Source of the DNA: Trametes villosa
Lineage: Eukaryota > Basidiomycota > Agaricomycetes > Polyporales > Polyporaceae
Assembly: GCA_002964805.2 (NCBI GenBank)
Contig: PUDQ02000003.1
Span: forward strand, 2,480,001 to 2,544,000
Direction: 5' to 3'
Length of the DNA stretch: 64,000 bases
Notes under the pieces: model-generated
Databases searched by the model: none
What the model saw: only the letters and a program-made list of their open reading frames with translations
Told to the model about the DNA's origin: nothing
Shown here: piece after piece, positions 55,944 to 64,000 of the stretch
Position numbering within the stretch: the first letter of the stretch is position 1
How the letters are laid out: each line of letters begins with the position of its first letter
Made by a program: the position numbers and the translations under genes

Positions 55944-57074
55944 TCACCTACGTACGGAAGCGAGAACGCGAGTTGCGAAAAGCGGAAATGGCACACCCAG
56001 CTGCAACACATACACGACCAATCGTATCGCCGACAACACCATCCGCGCCTTGCGAGCAGTCGGGCGGCAGCGACAGATACCCCCACATCCGACACGCTCG
56101 TCCCCGACCAGCCACCGCGCGTACCGCCGCACGAACCACGGCAGTGCCTTCCTAACATGAAACTACCACAGAACTCAGCCACACTCCCACCCATCGTCGA
56201 GACGGTAGCCACGCACCTGCATCATATACTCCATCGTCCGCCCAACACAGTAAACATCCCACGAATACGGGTCGAACCTCTCTACACCCTCCGGAGGGGG
56301 CGTCTGCGTCTGCGGCAGCTTGATCGCGCGCTGCACACCCGGGCCGTCGCGGAACTGCCGCGCGGAGTCGAAGTCGATGACGAAGAGTCGGTTTGCCTGG
56401 AGGAGGGTGGGGTGGTCTTCGGCGTCGTATTCTGTCGCGACGAGCATGTTGCCGTAGCAGAGGTCCTGTTGGGATCGGGTATGAGTAGAGAGGGCATTTA
56501 CTAGTCGAACGACGCGTACCATGTGGGCGATGTTCTGTCTGTGCAAGTATTCGACGCCCTGTAACGTGATGCGCGGTGAGAACATGGTCTAGGTTTAACG
56601 CGCGCGTGATGAACTGACCTCTACGAGTTGTAGGAAGAATCCGAGTGTCTGCCAAGTTGAGAACTCCGATGGAGAGAGGTGGTGATAACTCGAGAGACGC
56701 GGCATGATCAACAACGGATGCCCCTGCTCGATAAGCTCCCCAGGAACCGTGTGGTTCGCAGTATCCTTGTTCCGTAGAAGGCGTTCATAGATAGCACGCT
56801 CCTCCGTGTCGAGATCTAGGATCTTCACCACCCACTGAGGGTCTTGCATAGGGTTTGTAGAATACACCACTCCCTAGATTAATGTCAGTAACCCCTCGGT
56901 GTAAGCGGTTCGCGCGCGTACCGGCTTCTCAGGATTTGTCAGAACGAGACCTCTCTGCTTGATCTCCGGATGCTCTTCGAGGCGTTTTGGGATAGCAGAG
57001 ACGTTGAGGCTGCCGTCCGGACGCCTCACATACCACGGAGGCCCGCAGATATCGCCAGTTGCGTTCATGGACAT
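55944..57074 (-). CDS. Small kinase-like protein 2
   Basis: Exons 57074-56922, 56873-56619, 56558-56520, 56465-56217 and 56162-55944 give 304 residues. Landmarks are WVVKILDLD (ATP-lysine), HMDLCYGNML in the catalytic loop (Arg of HRD replaced by Met), and FVIDFDSARQF, where DFG has become DFD. The N-terminal PPWYVRRPDGSLN and C-terminal DERVGCGGICRCRPTARKAR blocks match K1. Exon 3 is 39 nt as in K1. The Asp-for-Gly change makes K2 more likely than K1 to be catalytically weak. It is divergent from S2 (tail to tail) and upstream of the desaturase on the same strand. Another ATG two codons in (57068) is possible. Confidence 0.75.
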
Positions 57075-57465
57075 TGTATCGCAGGTATCGAGGTCGTTCC
57101 CGGCGAGAGTCGATGTCGGAGCTATCATCCGGCACTGGAGACCTTGTATGCGGGGAGATACTTTCCGTGGCCACGAAGGAGAGCGTTTATAGGCGACAGA
57201 CAAAAGAGCACGAGATTTAGGGGATAGCCCGCGACATCATATGCAGGGACAATGAAAGCCGAAGCGTAGCCACAAGTGGCATCCTTTGTCTGAGAGCGCC
57301 CGTCGGTTGCGTCTTAGCCCACCGAGCACATCGCTCGTCGTAAGAGCGTATCGGAGTAGGGAAACTCGGCTTTGAGGGACGACGGTGTGGGGCATGATGG
57401 TATGATTTCGCAGAAGGCAGCGCGAGGAGTATGAGCACAATCGGGGCGGCGGGCACATACCACTT
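57075..57465. other. Intergenic between K2 and the desaturase
   Basis: This is the K2 promoter region and desaturase 3' flank. No gene is seen. Confidence 0.4.
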
Positions 57466-59508
57466 TCAAAGACCCGCCAACTTCAGCGCGTCCTCCTCTT
57501 TCTCGTCCACCTCTATCGCCTCTGCTCCCTTCGCCGCCTTCGTTTTAGCGGCATCCTCTCCCGCCGCAGGGTTGCCCGAGGCACCATCCCCTCCCGCACC
57601 GACGTCAGGTTGGTACTCACGCACAGCCTCCCCACGCTGATTTTTAAAGAACACAACGTCGCCCTCAGGCTCGATGAACGTGCACTGCGTAAACGAGCGC
57701 CACAACGCATACATCGTCGGCTGTTTCCACTGCCATCAACAACAACCCGATGGGTGGTGACGAGGATAGTGGGTGGAGGACGCACCGTGGAGTCGTAGCA
57801 GTAGTGCTCGCCGAGGACGGGCTTGATCGCCTCAGTCACCTGGGGAAGATTGTCTATGTGCGTGATATGGCTTGTCAGCGGGGGCTATTGTGGGGATGGG
57901 AGGAGAGACTGACAGAAGGGGACTGTGACGAAAAAGTGATGTGCGACGTGGTCGTGTGCGATCTATGCGCGTTACTGTCAGCGATTCCGATGTCGCGTCC
58001 AGGCGATAGGGAGAACGTACCCCGTGCCAGAAGAAGCGGCCGATCCAGCCGAACACGGGTCGGTCAACGGTGGCGAGCGCGCCTCGGGCGAACGTCCACG
58101 ACTTCTACTCAGAGAAAGATGTCAGGTGTGTGAGCCACGAATGACTTGAGCCACGCACTTCGCGGTAGTACGGGACCGTCGGATCACTATGTTGGAGGTA
58201 CGTGAACATCACGATCCAGTTGTGTGCCCACTGACACGAATCGCAGTGTCAGAAAACGGCCATGAATGTAGAGGAAAGGAGGGCACGTACAAGCCACGGC
58301 ACGAAGTACAGTCTCCAGACGTCACCAAAGCCCGCGCGATACGACCATATCGCGAGGAAAGAGAGCATACACGCAATCGCGACGTCCGAAACGATGACCG
58401 AGGTCCCTGCATGTACGTCGTCAGAAGATAGGTGGATGTATGCGCGCGCAGCCAGGACGTACGATCTTGAGGCTTGAATAGCTTGGACGAAGGCTTGTAG
58501 TGGCTCGTCCCTGGGGGATACTTCGGGTTGCCTTTGCGGTTGTGTCTGTTACACTCGCGTGAGTATATGCGCAAGAGTTCGACGAGGCTCACTTACATCA
58601 AGTACAGTTGAAACCCTCTACAATGTCGGATGAGGATGAGAACCATCAGAGGATATGAAAAGCGCAGACACATACAAGAACTGCCGGATGACCATCTTGA
58701 ACAGCGTGAAGAGCGGCGTCTCTTCAATGATCTCCTTGTAGTCCATCGGTGTCGCCGTTGCCGCGTCGGGGAGTTTGAGGTCGGTCCTCGTGAACGGATG
58801 GTACGTCTCGTCTCGCGCGAGGTTGTTCGCTCCTTTCTGTTTAGTTTCGTCAGCACGACGTGGCGCGTTTTGAGCGGGCGAGAACGAACGTGGTGAGCGC
58901 GATGCGTGATGCGCCACGCAAAGTAGGGGGTAAGGACGAATGTATGGAGGCCGATACCGAGTACGGTGTTGACCCATGTGTACGGGGAGAGCGCGTCATG
59001 GCCGCACTGGGAGGATGCGAGATGAGCGCCATGCATTCGGCAAACTCGTAAAACAGTACCTCGTGACCTGATGGAAGTACATTAGCGATTGTGGGTCCAG
59101 AGGCTGTACGCACGTACCGAGCGTCCACATTCCCGCAAACGCCACACTCTGCCAAAACCAGTAAAACGCCCACAACGCCCAACACAGCGCCCCCCGGAAC
59201 GATGGTCCCAGGCCGAGCGTTGCGGAGACATTGAATACAATCTGGTCGATCCGGGTCGCGAAGACGTAGAAGAGCACGCTCAGTCCGACGTGCCGCCCGA
59301 CGTAGAACAGGCTCTTGGCTGTGCTCTTCTCGAATAGATGGCGTGGGACGGCTGCGTGGACGTCCTTGATAGAGACCGTGGGCGGGACGAACTGCGTGCG
59401 CTTCTTCCGCTCCTCGTACTCGGGCGCGTCCTGAGCGAGCCAAGCCAGCACGCCAGGAGGTTTTTCGTCGCCGGGTCGCTTGGTATCCGGAATGCCGGCG
59501 GTAGACAT
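57466..59508 (-). CDS. Delta-12 (oleate) fatty acid desaturase, 12 exons
   Basis: Joined exons give about 470 residues. The enzyme should insert the delta-12 double bond into oleoyl chains at the ER, making linoleate, with di-iron bound by three His boxes. Box 1 HECGH is assembled from an 8-nt microexon (59060-59067) plus the next exon (CGHDALSPY from 59006). Box 2 is THRAHH before an intron. Box 3 is HDHVAHHFF near 57.94 kb. The N-terminal VSIKDVHAAVPRHLFEKST is typical of FAD2-type enzymes. Other family blocks are PYFAWRITH and FTYLQHSDPTVPYY. The C-terminus is a Lys/Glu/Ala-rich acidic tail. A delta-15 activity cannot be excluded from sequence alone. The start at 59508 is the first ATG of the open first exon. 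Confidence 0.9.
59060..59067 (-). other. 8-nt microexon of the desaturase gene
   Basis: On the minus strand GTCACGAG lies between CCATCAG and GTACTG. It follows a one-base overhang from exon 1 and supplies Gly-His-Glu, completing HECGH with the next exon. Ignoring it would lose the first His of the box. Confidence 0.8.
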
Positions 59509-61716
59509 GGCAGTTGCGCGATAGCTGAGGGGAGCGGGGAGGAACCAAAGATCGCAGCTCCGGCATGCACTGAGACTTTATATACCGCGACGAGCTAAGG
59601 CCCGTCGGGCCTGTCGTGGAACACATCGACGTGGGAGTCGACAGCGTCTCTTTCGACCATCGTCTTCGTTTCCCACCAAGATTTTAGAGCCGCGGAGTCA
59701 ATGCCTCGTGCCAAGCTCTATTCCTGACTGATGTGGAAGGGGCGGCGGCAGCGGTAATGACCGCTCGGTGCCTGTCAATTTGAGCATGATTGAATGCAAG
59801 AGGATCAGCGCAGGCAGTGGAATGTGGAGATCCACTCACATACTCGGTATTCAGTCTTCCTGAGGAAGTTGAAGTGAACAGCTGGGAAAGCGATATTAAA
59901 ACATGCGGCGTGCCGAGTCCGACCCCCCGAGGCGTCCGGAGCAACTTTGTTCGCAGCACGAGAAAGCTACTTTTCGGTAGAACCCGAGAGCCGGTAGTCA
60001 GCCAGTCTCGGCATAGTTTGGGCGTATGTTATGTCGTAGGAGTCTCTTGAAGCTAAATCGCATCGTGCAGACGTCGATGTTTGCACCTCGCAGGACGCGG
60101 CAGCTCGGAGGTGGGCGAACGGCGTGTCGATAGCGCTGGTCGGGTAGTGGTCGGGTGGATGCGGAAAAGCTGGGCGCTTGATTATGTAATTGCTCGTAAC
60201 GCCCGCTGGCGGCTGGCCTCTTCACTTCAGGCTCCTCCACCCATCTATCCGACTCTTTTTCAATGCTCCTGGCAGTATACTGTGACATGCTCTACGCAAG
60301 GCCCACGTCCCATATTTTCGACGAATCCGGCTTCGGTATGCACAACACCGCACAGGCGACCAGCTGGCAGACGAATAACATCGACTGGAACTTGAAAGCT
60401 TTCCGTTTCGCCAAGTAACAAGTCTATAGCTCTCGGATTCTCTAGAGACTCCCCTGCGGAGCACTCGCTCGCGGAAAGCCTTCACTACGGTGTACTCACA
60501 TCCTCTCGGGAGCGCATAACTGTCTATAGGCCATCCTCAGCACACTGACTTCCGATCTCCGCGCTGGTACTCGGGCTTCCCACTATCTCTCAAGCTTACT
60601 GTCCTTGAATGCATGCCGACGCCGCGCCTACTACACCTCAGACCATTGGACTCGACTCTCGATCTCGGAGCTGCCCCTTAGCTGAGCAACCCTAGGTGAG
60701 TGCACCGGCCAGTCATCGTCGGCTTCGGCGGGGGAGACGATCGCTCTAAGGCTTGTCCCCCGCGCTCCTGCCTTGTCACCAGCCTCAAGAGAAGAACCTT
60801 CGTGTCGAATCACGGTCCGCCGCTTTCCCTCTATTTTCCTCCAGGCCAGCTTCTCGGCTGACGGACCCCAGCCCACATCGATCCTGGCTGGCAAACGCTC
60901 GTTCTCAATCGCCTGTCAGCTGGCTCGAGTCTCCCCTCGTGTATCTCTGATTGCAATACATCTGGGCATACATTGGACTGCAGGAGAGAACTAATAGGGG
61001 AGTGCCCAGAATGTGCGAGCGCCAGGTTACAGGTACGTCGTCGGCATCTGCCTGAGCGCGCATACGAGTCCGCGGGCGTTGTTAGATCATCGTAGAGCTC
61101 GGGTAGGTATCTCGCCGCTTGCGGCGGATGCCCTCCATGAATCCGCTGCTCATTCACGAAGGGCAATGCACGCTTTACGTCTGGCAGGAAGCAGGTCAGC
61201 CCTGTCCGCCGTCAGCTGCCGGCAAACCTATGCTACGCCCGCCGACCCAGCCGACCCGGGCTCAGATCTACCCGAGCACACAGTTCCTCACGGACCTTAT
61301 TCCAATCGTCAGCGCGTCAGCCTCCACGCACGGGCCCGGGCTGGAGAGGGCAGTCTCCGCGCAGACGATCGGCGGCGAGCCTACTCGCTCAAATCCCGGC
61401 GCTCGCTCTCTTTTGGCCTCGGAGGTCAGTCACGCGGGATAGCGGAACACGGGCACCCCGGCGCGCGACGAGAGTTCGGCGCGAGGCCTACGTCGCGCGC
61501 GCGCCCTTGGGGGCGCCCTGCGTGTGATTCGAAATAGATCTACGTACGAACGGTAAAAGCGTAATGAAAGAGAAGGGGAAAAAGGGAAAGATAAGGTAAG
61601 GTACGACACGTTATGTATGATTCGGAAGATGGGAGACGTAGATCAGCGAAACGCGAAGACGTGTATACATCGCATGAGACGTAGCACGGGCAGCAGGAAA
61701 AGGGGGAGGAAACGGA
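59509..61716. other. Intergenic, includes undefined 3' end of the DIRS element
   Basis: This is the desaturase promoter side and 2.2 kb without a supportable gene. The left boundary of the retroelement should lie in the right part of this stretch, but I could not identify its terminal repeats. Confidence 0.4.
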
Positions 61717-62745
61717 TCAATCAGCGGACGGCACACCATGTGGTGCAGGGCCATCGTGCAATGCGCGACCATCGAACAGAGTCGTGCTGAGGATTACGGG
61801 GTGTTTGCGGATGTATGCGAGCCAAGCGGCGGACGACCAACGACCGAGTGCTTGTATGGTTGCCGGCGGGACGCCGGCGGCGGCCAGAGACGTCGCGCCG
61901 CCCGCGCGCATGGAATGTCCGGAGATGTCGGAGGGGAAAAAAGCGCGTAGACGCGCCATGAACCAGCGCCGTACGGGCACGGAGCCGTCCGCGCGCAGCC
62001 AGAGCGCGGGGTTGCAAGGGAAAGCGGCATCGCGGCTCTTGACGTACGCCACGAAAGCTGAATGCGGGTCGGGAAGAGTGACCGTGCGCTGGACGATAAC
62101 CCGGCTGCCCTCGAAGGTGCTGTCGGCCTTGTGTGTGGGTAGAAAGAAACCGAAAGTGTCGCCCGAGATTTCGACGGTGTGGCGCATCGTGACCTTGCGA
62201 TATGATCGGAGATCTTGCTGATCGGGCCAGACCATCTCGCCGAGGCGCAGCAGCGCGTGGAAACCGGTGAAGAGCATGGCTTGAAAGAGGAGGTCGTCGT
62301 GGGAGGGATTCAGGGAGAGGTGGGTGGCAACGAGCGCGAGGTCTTCCTTCAGTAGCGCGCGCTTGCGCTTGATAGGCTTGCTGTACAGCCGCATGCTGCC
62401 CTTGAGCGTTCGCGAGACGAGCATCGACGAGCGGACCCGGCGCACGTCCGGGAACCAGGGCTCGAGTCCGCTGCAAATCCCTGACAAGTACGAGTTTACG
62501 GAGCGAGGTTCGATATGCTGACACATGTAAGTGACGTAGAGGCTGAGGGTGTCGGGTGTCGGCTCAACAGGGAAGTGGTGGAGTTTGCAGAAGGTCAGGT
62601 ACGAGTTGAGAGCGGAGGAGTACGAGGATTGTGTTGTCTTGTCAAGAGCGTGCCCGAGCGCGATCGCGCGCTCGTGCATGAGGCGCTCTATAGACCACGG
62701 CTCGCGGTGAGGCTGCCGGGCCCGAGGTGAGATCGAGGGTGTCAT
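61717..62745 (-). CDS. DIRS tyrosine recombinase (YR)
   Basis: The protein has 342 residues. The N-terminal SAM-like core-binding region includes QSSYSSALNSYLTFC. The catalytic set is Arg167 in HALLRLGEM, His277 and Arg280 in SGHSMRAGGATSLAAAG, Trp303 in GRWSS at the second His/Trp position, and nucleophile Tyr311 in WLAYIRKH. It would integrate a circular cDNA copy without target duplication. The start ATG overlaps the stop of the upstream frame, suggesting coupled or reinitiated translation. Confidence 0.87.
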   Translation of the reverse strand: MTPSISPRARQPHREPWSIERLMHERAIALGHALDKTTQSSYSSALNSYLTFCKLHHFPVEPTPDTLSLYVTYMCQHIEPRSVNSYLSGICSGLEPWFPDVRRVRSSMLVSRTLKGSMRLYSKPIKRKRALLKEDLALVATHLSLNPSHDDLLFQAMLFTGFHALLRLGEMVWPDQQDLRSYRKVTMRHTVEISGDTFGFFLPTHKADSTFEGSRVIVQRTVTLPDPHSAFVAYVKSRDAAFPCNPALWLRADGSVPVRRWFMARLRAFFPSDISGHSMRAGGATSLAAAGVPPATIQALGRWSSAAWLAYIRKHPVILSTTLFDGRALHDGPAPHGVPSAD

Positions 62746-64000
62746 AGAGGAGTCGCCCCCAGCGCGTCTTGAGGGGGTATGAAGGTGAGGAGATCGATAT
62801 CGGGCACGAGATCGTGCACGAGGTCGAACTTGCGCCGTGAGAGCGCGTCTGCAACGACATTCAGTTCTCCGGGGATGTGGTCCACTCGCAGGTCAACGGA
62901 GTGCTCGATGAGCACGTCCACCGCCGACATGAGGATGCGGTTGTAGGGAGGATGAGCTCGGAGAGAGTTGAACGCGGAGACAGTGTTCGTGTTGTCAGAG
63001 AGGACGGCAAGACGCTGAATCGCACGGCCCGCTCGACGCCATCGGGGAATGCGGTGTACTGCCGCGCAGACCGCGAGAGCCTCGAAGAAGTAGATGGTCC
63101 CTGCGGGGGGGTCGGATGGGAGCTCGCAGAAGAACCCGAGACGTCGCCATGGGAAGTAGATGCCAAGACCCCTGCCAGATGCGTCAACGAGCGCAAACTC
63201 GTCACCGACGCTGTTCTCCACGAGGTCAGCCGGTGACCAGGACGACGCCGACAGGAGGTGGACACCGGTTGAACGGCGGACGTGGCTCTCCATCCAGCGC
63301 AGCTCGAAGAGGATGGATGAGTTGATGTAGATGCCGGCGTGCTTGTGTGTCTTTCCGGCCATCTTGTCGTACATCGACGCGAGGGCAGGCTTGAGTAGAG
63401 GGAAGACGTTGAATGCCCAGTTTGCGTAGCCCGTAAAACTCTGGAACTCGCCGAGCGTCCGTCGTCGGCGCCCTGGGGAGAGATCGCAGAAGTCGTTGAT
63501 AGCCGTGAGCAGTTTGTCGCGAGCGTCGGCAGGCAGCGTGACCGTCATGGCGTTCGGGTCGACGTCGAAACCTATGATAGGCAGTACGTAACCGGCCAGT
63601 TGCTTCTTGCGCTCGTGAGGGACGCCTAGCTCATCCCAGAGGCGCAACAGACGTGCCTGACCGGCGGGGAGCAGGGCGCCGTACGGCTCATAGAACTCCG
63701 TGTTGGTGTCCGGCTCGAACGAGTAGTCGTCGTCGACGTAGTTCAGGAGGTCGTGGATGTTGATCTTGTTGTCGGCGATCCAGCACACCAGAGAGTTGAA
63801 AGCCTGGAACACCTTCAGCGAGCCTCGACCGCCGAAGAGGTTGCAGTGGTCTACGCGCCGGAGAGCGTCGATGGTGACCACCTGACGAACCTGCCAGTAT
63901 GGGGAGACTGGCATCTGCCGGTACGCCTGCGCGACATCAGACTTCCACATGATCAGGCGAACGTCGCCGTGTGTGCGGCGGAAACGTCGCAGCGCAGCGC
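62742..64000 (-). CDS. DIRS reverse transcriptase / RNase H, 5' end outside window
   Basis: The frame is open to the window edge. An internal Met at 63950 begins MWKSDVAQAYRQMPVSPYWQ, an RT block that contains one catalytic Asp. The YVDD box follows about 70 residues later (LLNYVDDDYSFE). The RNase H region near the C-terminus has EFALVDASGRGLGIYF, FFEALAVCAAVHR and LSDNTNTVSAFNSLRA, supplying the acidic residues in order. It ends in a TGA overlapping the recombinase ATG. No stops or frameshifts occur in the part seen. Confidence 0.87.
   Translation of the reverse strand, partial: AALRRFRRTHGDVRLIMWKSDVAQAYRQMPVSPYWQVRQVVTIDALRRVDHCNLFGGRGSLKVFQAFNSLVCWIADNKINIHDLLNYVDDDYSFEPDTNTEFYEPYGALLPAGQARLLRLWDELGVPHERKKQLAGYVLPIIGFDVDPNAMTVTLPADARDKLLTAINDFCDLSPGRRRRTLGEFQSFTGYANWAFNVFPLLKPALASMYDKMAGKTHKHAGIYINSSILFELRWMESHVRRSTGVHLLSASSWSPADLVENSVGDEFALVDASGRGLGIYFPWRRLGFFCELPSDPPAGTIYFFEALAVCAAVHRIPRWRRAGRAIQRLAVLSDNTNTVSAFNSLRAHPPYNRILMSAVDVLIEHSVDLRVDHIPGELNVVADALSRRKFDLVHDLVPDIDLLTFIPPQDALGATPL

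Larger units (their letters stand above)
61717..64000 (-). mobile_element. DIRS-type retrotransposon, 3' part, cut by window end
   Basis: Two minus-strand frames overlap by 4 bp (ATGA at 62742-62745): an RT/RNase H frame open to the window edge, then a tyrosine recombinase. RT plus tyrosine recombinase, with no integrase or protease visible, defines DIRS-order elements. Both frames are open over the part seen. A gag-like frame and the inverted terminal repeats would lie beyond 64000 and below 61717. Confidence 0.85.

Overview
The window is nuclear DNA of a basidiomycete fungus, most likely an agaricomycete of the polypore type. It is GC-rich, its genes are split by many 45-70 nt introns (GTNNGT donors, YAG acceptors), and it carries families typical of that group: BTB/POZ clusters, small kinase-like proteins, a beta-trefoil lectin, a P450, an ABCC transporter and a delta-12 desaturase. 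I rebuilt exons by hand from splice signals, reading-frame continuity and comparison between paralogues in the window. There is no RNA or homology-search support.

Layout. 0-1 kb: first copy of an unrecognised three-exon gene family (called X here). 1.34-5.65 kb: a hAT DNA transposon with perfect 15-bp inverted ends, a perfect 8-bp target duplication and an open eight-exon transposase; it sits about 110 bp upstream of a CDC20-like start codon. 5.8-12 kb: CDC20-like APC/C activator, a coiled-coil protein of unknown role, and a beta-trefoil lectin. 12.3-24 kb: an array of four BTB/POZ genes plus a truncated fifth, interrupted by a proteasome beta-4 gene and the second X copy. 25.6-32.6 kb: a large ABCC transporter gene. 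33.1-34.0 kb: the third X copy (minus strand).

34-45 kb is a gene-poor accessory block. Its right half is a tandem array of three units of about 2 kb, each holding a minus-strand three-exon gene of unknown function (two open, one broken). A further broken copy lies at 48 kb and an inverted first-exon fragment at 53.8 kb. 45.3-47.7 kb: cytochrome P450. 50-57 kb: a small kinase-like gene facing a ~130-aa gene tail to tail, present twice in mirror orientation (50.1-51.8 and 55.2-57.1 kb). 57.5-59.5 kb: delta-12 fatty acid desaturase. 61.7-64 kb: the 3' part of a DIRS-type retrotransposon (RT/RNase H plus tyrosine recombinase), running off the window.

Housekeeping genes (CDC20, PRE1, desaturase) are embedded among expanded, mostly uncharacterised families. 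The strongest candidates for new biology are the X family, the mirrored kinase-like/partner module, and the tandem 2-kb units. Two conserved enzymes also depend on microexons of 7 and 8 nt that gene predictors would normally miss.
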